From Dactylonectria macrodidyma (Eukaryota > Ascomycota > Sordariomycetes > Hypocreales > Nectriaceae): a stretch of 64,000 bases of DNA. The notes beneath the pieces are model-generated. The model saw only the letters and a list, made by a program, of their open reading frames with translations. It was not told the origin of the DNA and searched no databases. How positions within the stretch are numbered: the stretch's first letter is position 1; each line of letters opens with the position of its first letter. Position numbers and translations under genes: made by a program. Below, piece after piece: positions 1 through 10,746 of the stretch. The stretch is from contig JAGMUV010000015.1 in NCBI GenBank assembly GCA_020744425.1, positions 744,001 to 808,000 of the forward strand, given 5' to 3'.

Positions 1-1
1 T

Positions 2-163
2 GGGCGGGACGGCCCGTTCGGTGGAGGAAAGCGCAAAGTGGTGTCGCTGGCAGATATCAGGAAGCAGTATCAGGATGAGCTCGATCGGATTGCGGCGATC
101 CACAACAACCAGTTTGGCTTCGAGGCGGACGATGTCATGGAAATTGTAAGAACCGGCGAGTAA
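2..163 (+). CDS. C-terminal end of an unidentified protein (5' truncated by window edge)
   Basis: The second forward frame is open from the window edge to a TAA at 161-163 and gives 53 codons. The peptide is charged, contains VVSLADIRKQYQDELDR and ends in IVRTGE. The central part should form an amphipathic helix. I do not recognise the family. A GTAAG at 146-150 could be a splice donor with an acceptor near 203 (ctcacag), which would replace the last residues with a longer low-quality tail. Reading straight through to the TAA is simpler and is preferred. The reading frame is clear, but the function is unknown. Confidence 0.5.
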   Translation, partial: GRDGPFGGGKRKVVSLADIRKQYQDELDRIAAIHNNQFGFEADDVMEIVRTGE

Positions 164-399
164 ATCATGTAGACTAAAGGTGTTGTTTCAAAACTCTCAC
201 AGGGCGAGATACCTCGGACATGTCATGGTCATGGGATTTATACGGGATTAATCATTTGTTTGTTTTTGTTACGAAACTTGGGTACTTCGATCACCCTGGT
301 CTCCCATTCTTTAAACCTAAACGCCAGGACCGATGCTAGAAAACTGCAAATAGCTGATATCAACGTACACCAATTGACGAGCCGCTAGTGAGTGCGACA

Positions 400-1571
400 T
401 TAGGCCTGAACTGCGGCCAGCTTGTTCTCTGGGGGTGCGTGTAGTTGCTGGGTGCCGGCGCCAGTGGTGGGCAGCGCATCGGGAGCCTGGCGGTAGAGGA
501 TGATTTCCGACTGCTTAAAGTATCGTCGGGCATCTGCAAACAGTGGTAAGAAGCTGCGTAAACTAGAGAAGGGGGTGTTGGAGAGGATTAGACTAACCTT
601 CATCGATGAGGACAAGACTAAGGTAATAACGGGTGGAGAACTTCTTGTTGACGTCGCGGAAGGTGGGCGTTAGGTCGAAGCCTCCGAGGAATAGTCGGAT
701 GGGGATGGTCTCGCCGCGCGACGGTGAGCCGTCCATGATCTCGAAGCGCACCAGGGTTTCGCTCTCGTTGTACTGGTTAGGGGCAGCTCCGGTGGTCTCT
801 CTCCGGATGATGGAGAGTTCCATGTGCTTGATCTTCAACCGGACAAGGAGGAAGTAGATGCGACCGACGATGACGTCCTTGAGATGGTACTTGCTCTTGC
901 TGTACTCGAACTCGATGTGCAGGCAGTCCTCAATGCCGACATCCATCTTAATGCTGCTGTTCATCTCTGGAGGGATGCGATAGCTGTAGACCCAGATATC
1001 CTTCTCGCGGATGACGTCGGCCATGCGGCGGGAGACGGTGACGCGGACAAAGTAGCGCAGCTTGACGTTGATGCCGTTGTATGACTCGTACTGCTTCTCG
1101 ACGTTCTTGAAGTTGAAGTCAAAGGTCTGCGGGTGTTGCAGCTCGCCGGGGGCCGCGAGCTCTTGGTTGAGGGAGAGGAATTCGTAGTGATTGCCCCGGT
1201 CAAAGAACATCTCTGGCGACGAGGGTCAGTATCGAGGCAGGTGAGTTTGCGAGGGGTTTATCGGGCTCAATGGAGGAGGAAGACGCGGGGGATCTCGCGG
1301 GGGATCTCGCGGGGGACGTGAATGGCCTCAGGGGTGGCGGGAATGGTCGCATACCTATGGTGCCGATGAACTGGACCTTGATGCCGGTGTGCTCGAGCCT
1401 CTTGCCATCCTTGGGGCGGACGGTGACAGCGCCCTTGACGGACTCGCCGTCCATGAAGAGCGGCGCCTTCTCGCGACGGTTCTTGTCAAGCTTGACGTCG
1501 ACCATGGACCGGTCGTCGGTGTCGTCGAGCACGACATCGATGTCGACGGGGGTCGCAAAGAAGTACGACAT
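400..1571 (-). CDS. VPS26: Vacuolar protein sorting-associated protein 26 (retromer arrestin-like subunit)
   Basis: Three exons (1571-1355, 1212-598, 533-400) give 321 aa. The introns at 1354-1213 and 597-534 have GT..AG ends and keep the frame: the first splice restores FIGTI-EMFFDRGNHYEF and the second VLIDE-DARRYFKQSE. The protein opens with MSYFFATPVDIDVVLDD and carries the two arrestin-like beta domains of VPS26, including KLRYFVRVTVSRR, IWVYSYRIPPE, GIEDCLHIEFEY and IPIRLFLGGFDLTPT. VPS26 joins VPS35 and VPS29 in the retromer core, which recycles cargo receptors from endosomes to the Golgi. The length fits the compact fungal form. The gene is divergent from RPL9 over about 820 bp. Family assignment is very secure. 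Only the last few residues, a low-complexity tail, are less certain. Confidence 0.96.
1287..1316. repeat. 12-bp tandem repeat inside VPS26 intron 1
   Basis: The unit GGGGGATCTCGC occurs twice perfectly (1287-1298, 1299-1310) and is followed by a partial third copy. It lies within the first VPS26 intron, so it does not affect the protein. It is a likely slippage site. Confidence 0.8.
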
Positions 1572-2172
1572 GATGAGCGGCAGCTAGACGGGTTGGACGG
1601 GGGCAGGCAGGCCGGTTTGATGGGAGAATGCGGTTCGGCGCAAACGTGAAGCTGTATCGGAGGCGGCGGCGGGAGAGGGACACGCTGGATCGCGAGGTTT
1701 GGAGGCTGGGCGCAGCACAGGGATGGCTTTTGGTGGTTGAGGGTCGGCGCTCCGCTGACGTATCGGCCGGGGGGTGGCAGGCAGACCGGTAGCGACCCAC
1801 CCGAGCCGTCCGAGAGCCCGCTGGAGAGGCTGAGCGATTGGAGAGCAGTGGAGAGAGTGAGCTGATAGGGGGAGTGGTTTTTATGTCGATGCCTAGAGCC
1901 GCAACGTACACGTGCCAAAAAAAAAAAAAAAAAAAAAAAAGAAGTCTCGGGGGTTGAGGAAGTGCAGAAACGGGTTGCTAATTGCATCGTGTCGTAAAGC
2001 TCAAATGGGAGCTGCAGTAGTCTAACATCGACTCAAAAGCCTCCTGCAGCAATTATGCTCCGCCATCACGGCCATCTAACAGCTTTCACAGCGTTGTGTT
2101 GGCCGTCCGCACCTTTGATTGGCTCAAGTCCCACCACACCTCAATTCGTCCAAAGATGGCCCGAGTTTCCAC

Positions 2173-2186
2173 CTCTCACGTGAGAG
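2173..2186. promoter_or_regulatory. 14-bp perfect palindrome centred on CACGTG
   Basis: CTCTCACGTGAGAG is its own reverse complement and lies about 205 bp upstream of the RPL9 ATG. CACGTG is the core site of bHLH factors such as Cbf1. Its use here is inferred from sequence and position only. Confidence 0.55.
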
Positions 2187-2272
2187 ATCACGTTCAATCC
2201 CCCTCTCCATCAGTGGGTTGGGTCGCTGCCAACCCCGTCCGGATCAACCCCGGCCACACCCACCACTTCCCT

Positions 2273-2278
2273 CACGTG
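2273..2278. promoter_or_regulatory. Second CACGTG core near RPL9
   Basis: A second CACGTG lies about 115 bp before the RPL9 start codon, in the context CCTCACGTGTGACG. Together with the palindrome at 2173-2186 it gives paired sites about 95 bp apart in the VPS26/RPL9 promoter. Confidence 0.45.
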
Positions 2279-2391
2279 TGACGAGCCCTAGAACTTTTCC
2301 CGCCCACACGAAATTCGTCAAACAATTCGCGACCGCCGACGACTCTAGATACCCTCAACCCCCCGACATCAACCACCACACAACCGGCAGG

Positions 2392-3314
2392 ATGAAGTAC
2401 ATTCATTCCCAGGAGCTCCTTGAGATCCCCGAGGGGGGTACGTTACGCCTTCCGATCCCGTTTTTCGCCCCTGATCGATTTCGACGTCCTGGGCTTGCTG
2501 GCGCGCACACAACGGGACGTTTGAACCTCGAAATGGGCTGCGAGCAAATGGGATCATCAACTTGCCACCGCCATTGGAATAGAAATCGCTAACCATTCTG
2601 CGCCTACAGTCAAGGTCAGCATCAAGTCGCGAATTGTCACTGTCGAGGGTCCCCGAGGTACGAATCAGACAAACCATCCAGAGCCAGCCCGCGAAAGATG
2701 TCTTGGGCTGGCCCGCCAAAAAAGCACAATTAATCTGACTCGGCGGAAATAGGCAAGCTGGTCAAGGACTTGAGCCACCTGGCTGTCAACTTCACTCTTC
2801 CCAAGAAGAACGTCATCTCCATTGAGATCCACCACGGCAACCGAAAGAATGTCGCCACCCTCCGTACCGTCCGAAGCTTGATCAACAACCTGGTTATCGG
2901 CGTGACCAAGGGTTTCAAGTACAAGATGCGATACGTCTACGCCCATTTCCCCATCAACGTCAACCTGTCCAAGAACGCCGAGACCGACGTGTACGAGGTC
3001 GAGATCCGAAACTTCATCGGCGAGAAGATTGTCCGCCGCATCGTGATGCAGCCCGGTGTCGAAGTCGAGACCTCCACCACCCAGAAGGACGAGCTTGTCC
3101 TCTCCGGAAACTCCCTCGAGAACGTGTCGCAAAGCGCTGCCGACATCCAGCAGATCTGCCGAGTGCGAAACAAGGATATCCGAAAGGTAGGAATCAATCC
3201 CTTCCTTTCCCTCACATTCTCAATTTTTTTCCTTCGGAACCTCACACTAACCCATCACAGTTCTTGGACGGTCTGTACGTTTCCGAGAAGGGCAACGTTG
3301 TCAATGACGAATAG
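2392..3314 (+). CDS. RPL9: 60S ribosomal protein L9 (uL6 family)
   Basis: Four exons (2392-2437, 2610-2657, 2753-3186, 3261-3314) give 193 aa, close to yeast L9 (191 aa). All three introns (2438-2609, 2658-2752, 3187-3260) have GT..AG ends and preserve the frame. The sequence runs from [18 protein letters not shown] through [37 protein letters not shown] and [17 protein letters not shown] to [11 protein letters not shown]. These are hallmark L9 segments of the two uL6 alpha/beta domains, which sit near the base of the P stalk on the large subunit. Two tiny 5' exons split the first 31 codons, a common layout in fungal ribosomal protein genes. Assignment is certain. Confidence 0.98.
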
Positions 3315-4102
3315 ACGCGGGCACGGATCTTGTTTCTTTTGCGTTTCTGGGTCTCAGGAGTGGCGAAGGGTTCATCATTGCATGTCATGTAGCAACGGGG
3401 CTACAAACCAAATACTAAAAGCAACGAGATGACGCCTCTGGTGCCAACAGTCAATTTTGCACATGTGTGACCTGCGGAGTACACGGGACGTTTAAGCGAG
3501 GGTTCAGACGCGATGGGGGTTCTGGCGGGACAAGAAAAAAAAACTATTTTCATCATCACATTGAGCATTAATCCGCTCCTGAGAGAATTGCCATGCGTTT
3601 GGCCTTTCGTTTGTGTCGTGCAACGAGAATTTCGGGCATTTATCCCCATCACGAGTCGGCACAGGAAGTCACAGAATGCGAATTAAAGTGAGGGCAAAGT
3701 TGGGGGTCGTAGCATGTTACTCTTGGGCAATGATGCCCCTGTGAGTCAATTGTTCATTTATCAAACTCGTGAATTTTCTTTCCTTCATTCATGATCAGTC
3801 ATTTACCCGTCAGATCCTTTCCCCTCGTGATGAAGTTCTCTTCCCTTCATGATGTTGTCTTCCCCTCATGATGTTGTGCTCTTTCTAAAAGCAAAAATCG
3901 AACAAAACCAAACTCATTAAAAGCATTGCAGATGCGCAGAAATCAGTCCCGCGAGGCAATTATTGTATGACAAAACCGAAGACGCCAGCAGCCCTATGTG
4001 TGTGTAAAAAGCAACGAATCGAGCTTATATCCAGCAGGGCTCGAGATCCTATGTCGAAGGAGGAGACATGTACAGGATGAAAAGTACGACGGGAGGCTGC
4101 GC
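3315..4102. other. Convergent 3' region between RPL9 and the Cys-rich membrane protein gene
   Basis: This 788-bp space receives the 3' ends of two convergent genes. It contains AT-rich stretches, a short A-run near 3535 and a three-copy imperfect repeat (3821-3883). I see no coding or RNA gene in it. Confidence 0.6.
3821..3883. repeat. Three-copy imperfect tandem repeat (19-22 bp units)
   Basis: Copies at 3821-3842, 3843-3861 and 3862-3883 share the pattern CCCYTCRTGATGwwGT followed by CTT. It lies in the 3' flank between convergent genes. Confidence 0.7.
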
Positions 4103-5359
4103 CTATCCTCGTCGTTCGGAGTTGGAGTAGTATGACTGCGCGCGAGTGGCGCGGCTGGCCCTGCTGTCTCGGGTCCGACGAGTGCGGTGTGTTCGTCCGC
4201 CAGAGCTGGAGCTTCCGCCTGTTTTTGGGTCAGTGTCTTGTCTTGATTGAGGTGCTTAAGCAGGGTATGGTGACTTACTACCAGTGTAGTCGCTGTATGA
4301 GTAGTATGAGTCGCTATGCCGCGACGAGCCTCGAGACGAACGCGAGGGCTTGCTTGAGGGCTTCTTGTCCTTCTTGAGGTTGAGGAGGGCCAGCAGGGTG
4401 GCAGCGAGGCCAGCAATGCCCAACCACTTCTTGCCGCTATCCTTCTTCTCGCGACGGGAACCAGCGGACGAGGGGGCACCACCTCCACCGAACCACCTCT
4501 TGTGGGCAGGCCTCTTGGAGTGGACGGTGGCGGGTCGGCTTCCATGGCGGGAGTAATGCTCCTCATAGACGTCAACGCGCTCGCTGCTGTCCTTGTCCTT
4601 CTTCTTGCCGAAGATGGCGACCCAGAGGCCACGAACAATACAGCAGAAGCAGAGCAGGAGGAGGAGCGCGACACCAGCAATAGTTCCTATAACAATGCCG
4701 GCAATGGCTCCAGCGCTCAGGCCGCCGCCCGTGCCATTGTCGTCGCCGTCAGCCCCAATGATGTCACTGTCGCTGGTAGCAGTCGCAGAGGAGGATGTGG
4801 CAGAGCCGGTCTCCGATGCTGTGCTGCCGCTCAGGACGCCTTCGGTGGTGATAACAGTGGTGCCGGTGACTCGGTACGGGGCCGAATACTGTGTAGTAAC
4901 CTTTCCATTGGAGGTGACGACAATGGTGGTACCGTCTTCCATGCCCGACTTCGCTGAGCACTGGCCAGTGGAGGCGCATGTCTGCCAGCCGGCGCAGCAG
5001 ATGGTGCCGCAGGCCTCTTGGACCGAGTTCTGTGGTATGCAGTCGACACCAGCGGTGGCCTCAGGAGCGGCGTCCCACAGGGTCATGATTGTGCTGGTAT
5101 AAGTCCTCGTCTCGGTCCAGGTGGTGACGATGGCGCCGACATAGCTGCCGTCGGCGATGCAGGTGGCTACCTGGTCCAGGGTGGTGCAGACCTCGCCAGA
5201 TTCACAACAGTACTGGTTATCGGCGCCGCAGTACGAGTCGCAGTCGCGCGGCATGAGATATGAGAAGCCAGCATCGTGGAGGTTGTCTCGGGGATACGGC
5301 TTGGCAGCAGCCAGGCCCGCCGCAGCGAGGAGCAGCAGCGGCCTCAACGAGTAGCGCAT
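4103..5359 (-). CDS. Secreted-type Cys-rich single-pass membrane protein, family unassigned
   Basis: Two exons (5359-4282, 4218-4103) give 397 aa; the intron 4281-4219 (GTAGTA..CAG) restores SDYTG-GSSSSGG and ends in YYSNSERRG. Residues 1-19 form a signal peptide (RPLLLLAAAGLAAA). Two Cys modules follow, each with a CC pair (NQYCCESGEVC and GTICCAGWQTC), then a Ser/Thr-rich stalk. A transmembrane helix at about 215-240 (AGIVIGTIAGVALLLLL) leads to a Cys-rich, basic cytosolic tail. The tail has a second short hydrophobic stretch (WLGIAGLAATLLALL) and an RSSRGSSRHSD Ser/Arg/Tyr-rich end. The layout resembles fungal cell-surface sensor or wall-associated proteins that databases name only loosely. 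No enzymatic motif is visible. The function is unknown; a role at the plasma membrane or cell wall is inferred. Confidence 0.85.
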
Positions 5360-7194
5360 TGTGGTGGATTTGCGCTCAATCGCAATCGAAGAAGAGGCCG
5401 AGACTTGGGGTCGAGTTGTTCGTGGGAAGGGTGAGAGTGAGAGTTTTCTCTCTTGGGGCCTCGTTTCTTGTGAGTCTTATGGGCCTTGAGTGCCTTGCGC
5501 AGTTTTAGGCCTGGAAAGGTAAGCTGCGGAATGCGGCAGGTGCGGGTTTCGCGGGCCGGAGCGGTGAAATGGACTGTGAATACGAAGGCTGTTGGTACCC
5601 AAAGTTATGCTGAGGTGGGGTGTGTTGCTTGGGTAGGTTGCTTGAGATGGCCGCTGTGGAGAGTTCGAGATGGACACAACTGAAGCCGAAAATTGAGGCA
5701 GAGGATGATGGCCGGATGATTGAAGAAGTTGTTGGGAGGGTTGGAATGGAAAGTTACGAGGAGGGAGCAAGCACAGCAGGAAAAAGTTCTGGGCGCTGCA
5801 GGATGACTTTTAAGCGGCTGGTTTGGTGGTGGGCTGCGACAAATGGCTTCGTTTTCCTGCGCTCCCAACCTCCTACTGACACCCAGCCTCTCGGTTTTTG
5901 CAGAGTGCAGCAACCACCACAACACGAGACAGGGCCGTCAGAAAAATAAGGGGGAAAAAAAAGGAGGCCTGGTCCACTCTTGATCAGTAAAATGACAGTG
6001 CAAACGGGGATCAGCGGGCACTCAGTCCTTTTTTATCTTGGAGTTTTTGGGTTGGCTCGGCTTTTCTGACGATGATGAGCTTCCTATGACGATGAGTTGG
6101 CGACGGAGGGGAACAGTGGGCAGCCAGCTCATGACACCTAAAAACGCACTGCCAGGGCGGTTTACGGGACAACAATCGATAGCGACAACGTCCGGGGGGG
6201 ACAGTAGCGCTGCTGCGGGTTGGGCGCTGACATGCCCCTGTTGAGCCGTGCGATGGACCGCCCATCCCCCTGGAGCTAGGTGCCTTCCCGTCGTCCCGTC
6301 TTCGCTTGCAGCGCCTGGCCAAGCTTCCAGACAGGCGCCTCGGAAGTGGCAGCAGACTCGGGCAGGGATCGCCAGGACGGGTTTCTGCAGGCGAGGCGCG
6401 AACCCATCCATACGCACCCCATGATACAGAATGTTAATTTCCATCAAGGGGCCAGCTGTCCCTGCAGCAACTGCCAACTAGAGTCCGGTGCCCAATTACG
6501 AAGGGTCCAGTACCCTGGTGGTGGCGCTGCTCTGGGTCGCCGCCGTCATGGGAAAGTTGGGAGGTTGGGAAAGCCGTTTTTTGTCGTATGCCTAGGGTCA
6601 CCTGGAACCATGAGGCCACACAACTCAGCTTTACGATGGGAGCAGGATGAGTGTTACGTGGATTCATAAAGAAATCAAGAGTACGAAAATTAAATAATCA
6701 GTTGGATCGATCAAACCTTGTCAAGAAAATTGAGGTTTCTCTCTTCTTAACAATGGTCTCTCGAAGTTCACACATAGTGGCCATGACAACAGGACGGAAA
6801 ATTATAGTGGCTGGTACGGATGGAAGGCAGCAACTGTCACTTAAGTGGGGCTAGCTTATAGATGAAGCAAGCTCACCGGGCAAAGTGCATGCGTCGGGCC
6901 AACACCGGCTAATATCAGCCACATCTCTAACTACCATCAAGCCACACTGTCTCTACTGTCACCTTGAGGTCTTAGCGCGTGTGGCTTAGCTCAAGGTCCA
7001 AGCTCCAGTTCCAGGTTGGAGGGAGCTGTGACGCTGCTTGGTTGCATCACCAGCAACCTCATCTCATCCGCGCCTTCATCCTCCCGCCATCGCCCATCTC
7101 CCCCCTCCCTCTTCTCATCCTTTCGTCCTCCTCCCGCCAATCAATCGCGGAACCGCACTCGGACGACTCTTTTCGCCGCCGCGACGCCGTCATC
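5360..7194. other. Divergent intergenic region, no gene supported
   Basis: This 1.8-kb space lies between two divergently transcribed genes. The open frames in it (up to about 150 codons near 6022-6477) lack family features and overlap each other on both strands. The segment just before 7195 is pyrimidine-rich (CTCCTCCCGCC-like), typical of a fungal 5' leader. Confidence 0.6.
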
Positions 7195-8816
7195 ATGTCG
7201 CTCGACCCGCCGACGTATCTAGGCTCCCTCCAGAGCAACATCCGCCAGCGGCCGATTCCCTGGGACGGTGCTGTTAGGGCCGGCACCCTGACGGAGGAGC
7301 AGTACTCCAAGATCCGCGCCGTCGACAAGGCCACCAAGCTCGGGGAGAGGAAGGAGATTGTCTCGGGCGACCTCGATGGATACCGGGTGCTGTTCGTTGG
7401 CGGTTCTGGAAAGTCGAGCGTGCTCGAGACGGCAGGAAAGCATGCGAATGTGATCCAGTACATCCTCGTGTTGCTGGGCGACTTGCTCGAGGGTAAGTCC
7501 GCCCCAGGTCCAGCGCGTGTACAACACGTAGGAAGGCTGTCATGGTCTCAACTATCTATCTATGGCAGCTTCCCCCGCGCCGCCAAGTACATGAAACTGA
7601 CATGTTCCTCTCCATCCTAGGTGTTCCATCCCTTGCCAAAGCAATCTTCAAGACCCAAGATCCGTACCGACATTTCTTACCTTTGCTGAACTCGACCAAC
7701 GCCGAGGATCCCATCCCCTTGCTCACGGCGCACGCCCTCACCACCCTAATGTATCTCGCTCGCGATGAGTCCCAGGCGACCCTTCAGGCCCTGCCCATCA
7801 TTCTCACGTATCTCTCCGGCCTAGCCAAGAGCTCCGACGCCGGTCTACAAGACATTGCCGTGCAGGAGTACTCTGCGCTGCTCTTTGGTCATGCCTCGCG
7901 AGAGCAGTTCTGGAACCACAGAAGCGAGACAGTTGGGCCCCTCATCAAGATTCTCCAGGCTGCCGCTGGCATTGGCAGCGGTGATTCGTCCGCTAGCCTC
8001 TGGAGCGGCAACACTGGTACACGAAGCACTGGATTCGAGGGTTCGCTCAGTGGTGGCGTCGGACTGCAGCTCCTCTATCATGCCCTGCTAGTCATCTGGC
8101 AGCTGAGCTTCGAGGCCGAGGACATCGGTGATGATCTAAATGAGTAAGCCTCGCCACGGAATTCCCAACCGCATCAATTGCCGCTAACACGCCTCTTCAG
8201 CGAGTACGACATTATTCTCCTATACACTCAGCTCTTGCGCTTGTCGCCCAAGGAGAAGACCACACGACTGATTCTCTCCACCCTCTACAATCTCCTAGAC
8301 AAGAACCAAAAGTCTCTCCTTCCCACCGCGGTTCTCGCTCGCCTTCCTGCCCTGCTCGAGAACATTGGCGGCCGCCATCTCGCAGACCCTGACCTGCTCG
8401 AGGATCTCTCAAGCCTCAAGGAGATGCTGGAGGAGTACACCAAGACGAAGACTACCTTTGACGAGTACGTTGCTGAGGTTCAGTCTGGACACCTGCGATG
8501 GTCCCCCCCTCACCGAAGCACCATCTTCTGGGCTGAAAACGCTCGCAAGATCCTCGACTTTGAGAACGGCGAAATTCCCCGAAAGTTGGTTGAGATCATG
8601 AAACAGCCCTGGGAAAACGACAAGCAAGTCCTGGCCATCGCCTGCAACGACGTTGGCTGCTTGGTGAAGGAGGTACCAGAAAAGCGATACCAACTGGAGA
8701 GGGTCGGGCTGAAGACGCGAATCATGGAGCTCATGCAGTCGGACGACGAAAACGTCCGATGGGAGAGTCTTCGCGCGCTTGGTGGATGGTTGAAGTACAG
8801 CTTCGAGCAGCAATAG
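7195..8816 (+). CDS. VMA13: V-type proton ATPase subunit H
   Basis: Three exons (7195-7492, 7621-8143, 8201-8816) give 478 aa, the same length as yeast Vma13. Introns 7493-7620 and 8144-8200 have GT..AG ends and join LLEG-VPSLAK and DDLN-DEYDI. The protein is all-helical (ARM/HEAT-like). Subunit-H signatures include FLPLLNSTNAEDPIPLLTAH, VQEYSALLFGHASREQFW, and in the C-terminal domain LRWSPPHRSTIFWAENA and NDVGCLVKEVPEKR. Subunit H bridges V1 to Vo, is needed for ATP-driven proton pumping at the vacuole, and silences free V1. The conserved C-terminal HxxxFWxEN motif is intact. The ATG at 7195 (context GTCATCATGTCG) is the first in frame after the pyrimidine-rich leader. Assignment is secure. 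Confidence 0.97.
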
Positions 8817-9411
8817 AGGCCTAGTGTACTGTTGGGATTGTCACTGCGGAGTCTTGATTTTTAGTGGGCGTCGTCGTCGTTGTCGTTGCGAGTCAGACCT
8901 GCGAGCTCATAGAGTCATTAGTAGAATGAGCCGTGACGGGAGGCATCAGCTGTAATTGGCATAGTTATTTTGTATCGAGAGAGTCTACATGAAGGCTCCG
9001 ACTACATCACTGTGTAAGAATGAAATTTTCAAACTGCAATTGTTTCTGCCCGGTTGCTGTCGGGTGTATTGTGAGTGAAGAATGATGAGGTGTTGTTCAT
9101 TGAGGTACGTAGACAATAAGCCCAGTGAACGAGTGCCAAAATGTTCGGACCGCGCTCCGGCAGTTGAAGGTCGGTCTAACATCCCGAGACCGCGGCTACG
9201 GAAGCTCCACCGAAACTCACCACAACGGCAAGTCCTCCCCAGGTGTTATGCAAGTAGGTGCTTGCCTTATCAGTTCAGGTGCGTAGTAACCGCATGGTGA
9301 GTAAGAAAGCTATAGGTTTCTCTCTCACTTCCTTCATCTCTACTTTACACTCTCTTCTTTACAACCGGTCAATTGGTCGTAAACTTGCGTCTCATCATCA
9401 ATTGAATCATT
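8817..9411. other. Intergenic region between VMA13 and GCV1
   Basis: This 595-bp space contains a short GTC-rich repeat near 8868-8887 and a CT-rich leader (TCTCTCTCACTTCC) shortly before the GCV1 start. No gene is supported. Confidence 0.55.
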
Positions 9412-10746
9412 ATGAAGGGTCTCTCGATGGCTGCAAGGGCTGGTCCCCGAATCCAGGCGGTGCTGTCTGCGTCTGCCCGTCCTACGTCATTCTCCGCCGC
9501 ATCGGCGGCCGGGTTGAAGCAGCACGTCCGGTGGGCTTCTGACGCACCCGCTGGAGAGCTCAAGAAGACTCCCCTCTACGACTTCCACGTTGCCAATGGC
9601 GGCAAGCTGGTGCCCTTTGCAGGTTACCACCTGCCCGTCCAGTACGACGGCTTCGCGCTCTCCAAATCTCACAAGTTTACCCGCTCCAATGCCTCGCTCT
9701 TCGACGTGAGCCACATGGTGCAGCACATCTTCAAGGGTCCCGATGCCGCGGCGTTCCTCGAGAAGATTACGCCGTCAGACTGGAAGAACCAAGGTCTGAT
9801 GCAGAGCAAGCTGACAACTTTTCTGTGGCCCGGTACCGGCGGCATCGTAGATGATTCCGTCGTGACGAGGCTAGGCGAGGACGAATACTACGTCGTCACC
9901 AACGGCGCGTGCCTCGACAAGGACACCAAGTACTTTGATGAGGAGCTGGGCAAGTTCGGCGGCAAACTTGAGTGGACGGTGCTCAGCAACTCGGGCCTCG
10001 TCGCCTTGCAGGGTCCCCAGAGCGCCGAGGTGCTCAGCGAGCTGCTTGCCACCGACATCGACCTGAGCAAGCTGTACTTTGGCAACGCAGCCTACGTCGA
10101 GCTGAAGCTCCCCGATGGCAGCAAGACGCACCCCATCCTCATCAGCCGCGGTGGCTACACGGGCGAAGACGGCTTCGAGCTGTCCTTCAACGGCAAGCTG
10201 TACCCGGCGTTTGAGACGACGACGCCCACTGTTGAGGCCCTCCTCGCCAAGGCTGGCCCCGAGCGCCTGCAGCTCGCCGGCCTGGGCGCCCGCGACTCCC
10301 TCCGCCTCGAGGCCGGCATGTGCCTGTACGGGCACGACCTCGACGACACGACGACCCCCGTCGAGGCCGGCCTGAGCTGGATCATTCCGCCGGCGCGCCG
10401 CAAGGCCGGCGGCTTCCACGGCGCCGAGGTCATCCTGCCGCAGCTCACGCCCAAGAGCAAGGGTGGCTCGGGCGTGTCGCGCCGCCGCGTCGGCCTCGTT
10501 GTCGAGGGTGCCCCGGCCCGCGAGGGCGTCGAGGTCCACAAGGACGGCGAAAAGGTCGGCGTCCTGACGAGCGGCGCCCCCAGCCCCTCGCTCGGCCAGA
10601 ACATCGCCATGGGCTACGTCCGCGACGGCCTACACAAGGCCGGCACCGAGTTGGACGTCCTGGTCCGCGGCAAGAAGCGCAAGGGCGTCGTGACCAAGAT
10701 GCCCTTTTTGCCCGCCAAGTACTGGAAGGAGCCTACCTCCGCATAA
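9412..10746 (+). CDS. GCV1: Glycine cleavage system T protein (aminomethyltransferase), mitochondrial
   Basis: A single exon of 444 aa. The first ~40 residues are rich in Arg, Ala and Ser and lack acidic residues (MAARAGPRIQAVLSASARP), as expected of a mitochondrial presequence. The GcvT folate-binding fold follows, with LYDFHVANGGKLVPFAGYHLPVQY, SLFDVSHMVQ, TGGIVDDSVV, ALQGPQSAEVL, ISRGGYTGEDGFELS and GLGARDSLRLEAGMCLYGHDLD. The YTGEDGFE and ARDxLRLEAG motifs contact tetrahydrofolate and the methylamine adduct in this family. The C-terminal barrel ends with NIAMGYVRDGLHKAG. The enzyme transfers the one-carbon unit from aminomethyl-lipoyl H protein to tetrahydrofolate during glycine breakdown. 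Codon use is strongly G/C at third positions. Assignment is certain. Confidence 0.98.
   Translation: MKGLSMAARAGPRIQAVLSASARPTSFSAASAAGLKQHVRWASDAPAGELKKTPLYDFHVANGGKLVPFAGYHLPVQYDGFALSKSHKFTRSNASLFDVSHMVQHIFKGPDAAAFLEKITPSDWKNQGLMQSKLTTFLWPGTGGIVDDSVVTRLGEDEYYVVTNGACLDKDTKYFDEELGKFGGKLEWTVLSNSGLVALQGPQSAEVLSELLATDIDLSKLYFGNAAYVELKLPDGSKTHPILISRGGYTGEDGFELSFNGKLYPAFETTTPTVEALLAKAGPERLQLAGLGARDSLRLEAGMCLYGHDLDDTTTPVEAGLSWIIPPARRKAGGFHGAEVILPQLTPKSKGGSGVSRRRVGLVVEGAPAREGVEVHKDGEKVGVLTSGAPSPSLGQNIAMGYVRDGLHKAGTELDVLVRGKKRKGVVTKMPFLPAKYWKEPTSA

Larger units (their letters stand above)
1572..2391. promoter_or_regulatory. Divergent promoter between VPS26 and RPL9
   Basis: This 820-bp space holds the start regions of two divergent genes. 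It contains a 24-nt A-run at 1917-1940, two CACGTG sites (listed separately) and a CAAC-rich leader just before the RPL9 start codon. No extra gene is supported here; the open frames have no family features. Confidence 0.6.

Noticed and set aside
6961..7030. tRNA-like piece (GTGTGGCTTAGCTCAAGGTC)
   Set aside because: It resembles a D-arm, but there is no matching acceptor stem or T-arm (GGTTCGA) at the right distance.
9871..10539. 222-codon open frame antisense to GCV1
   Set aside because: Composition shadow of a GC3-rich coding exon; Ala/Gly/Leu-rich with no domain.
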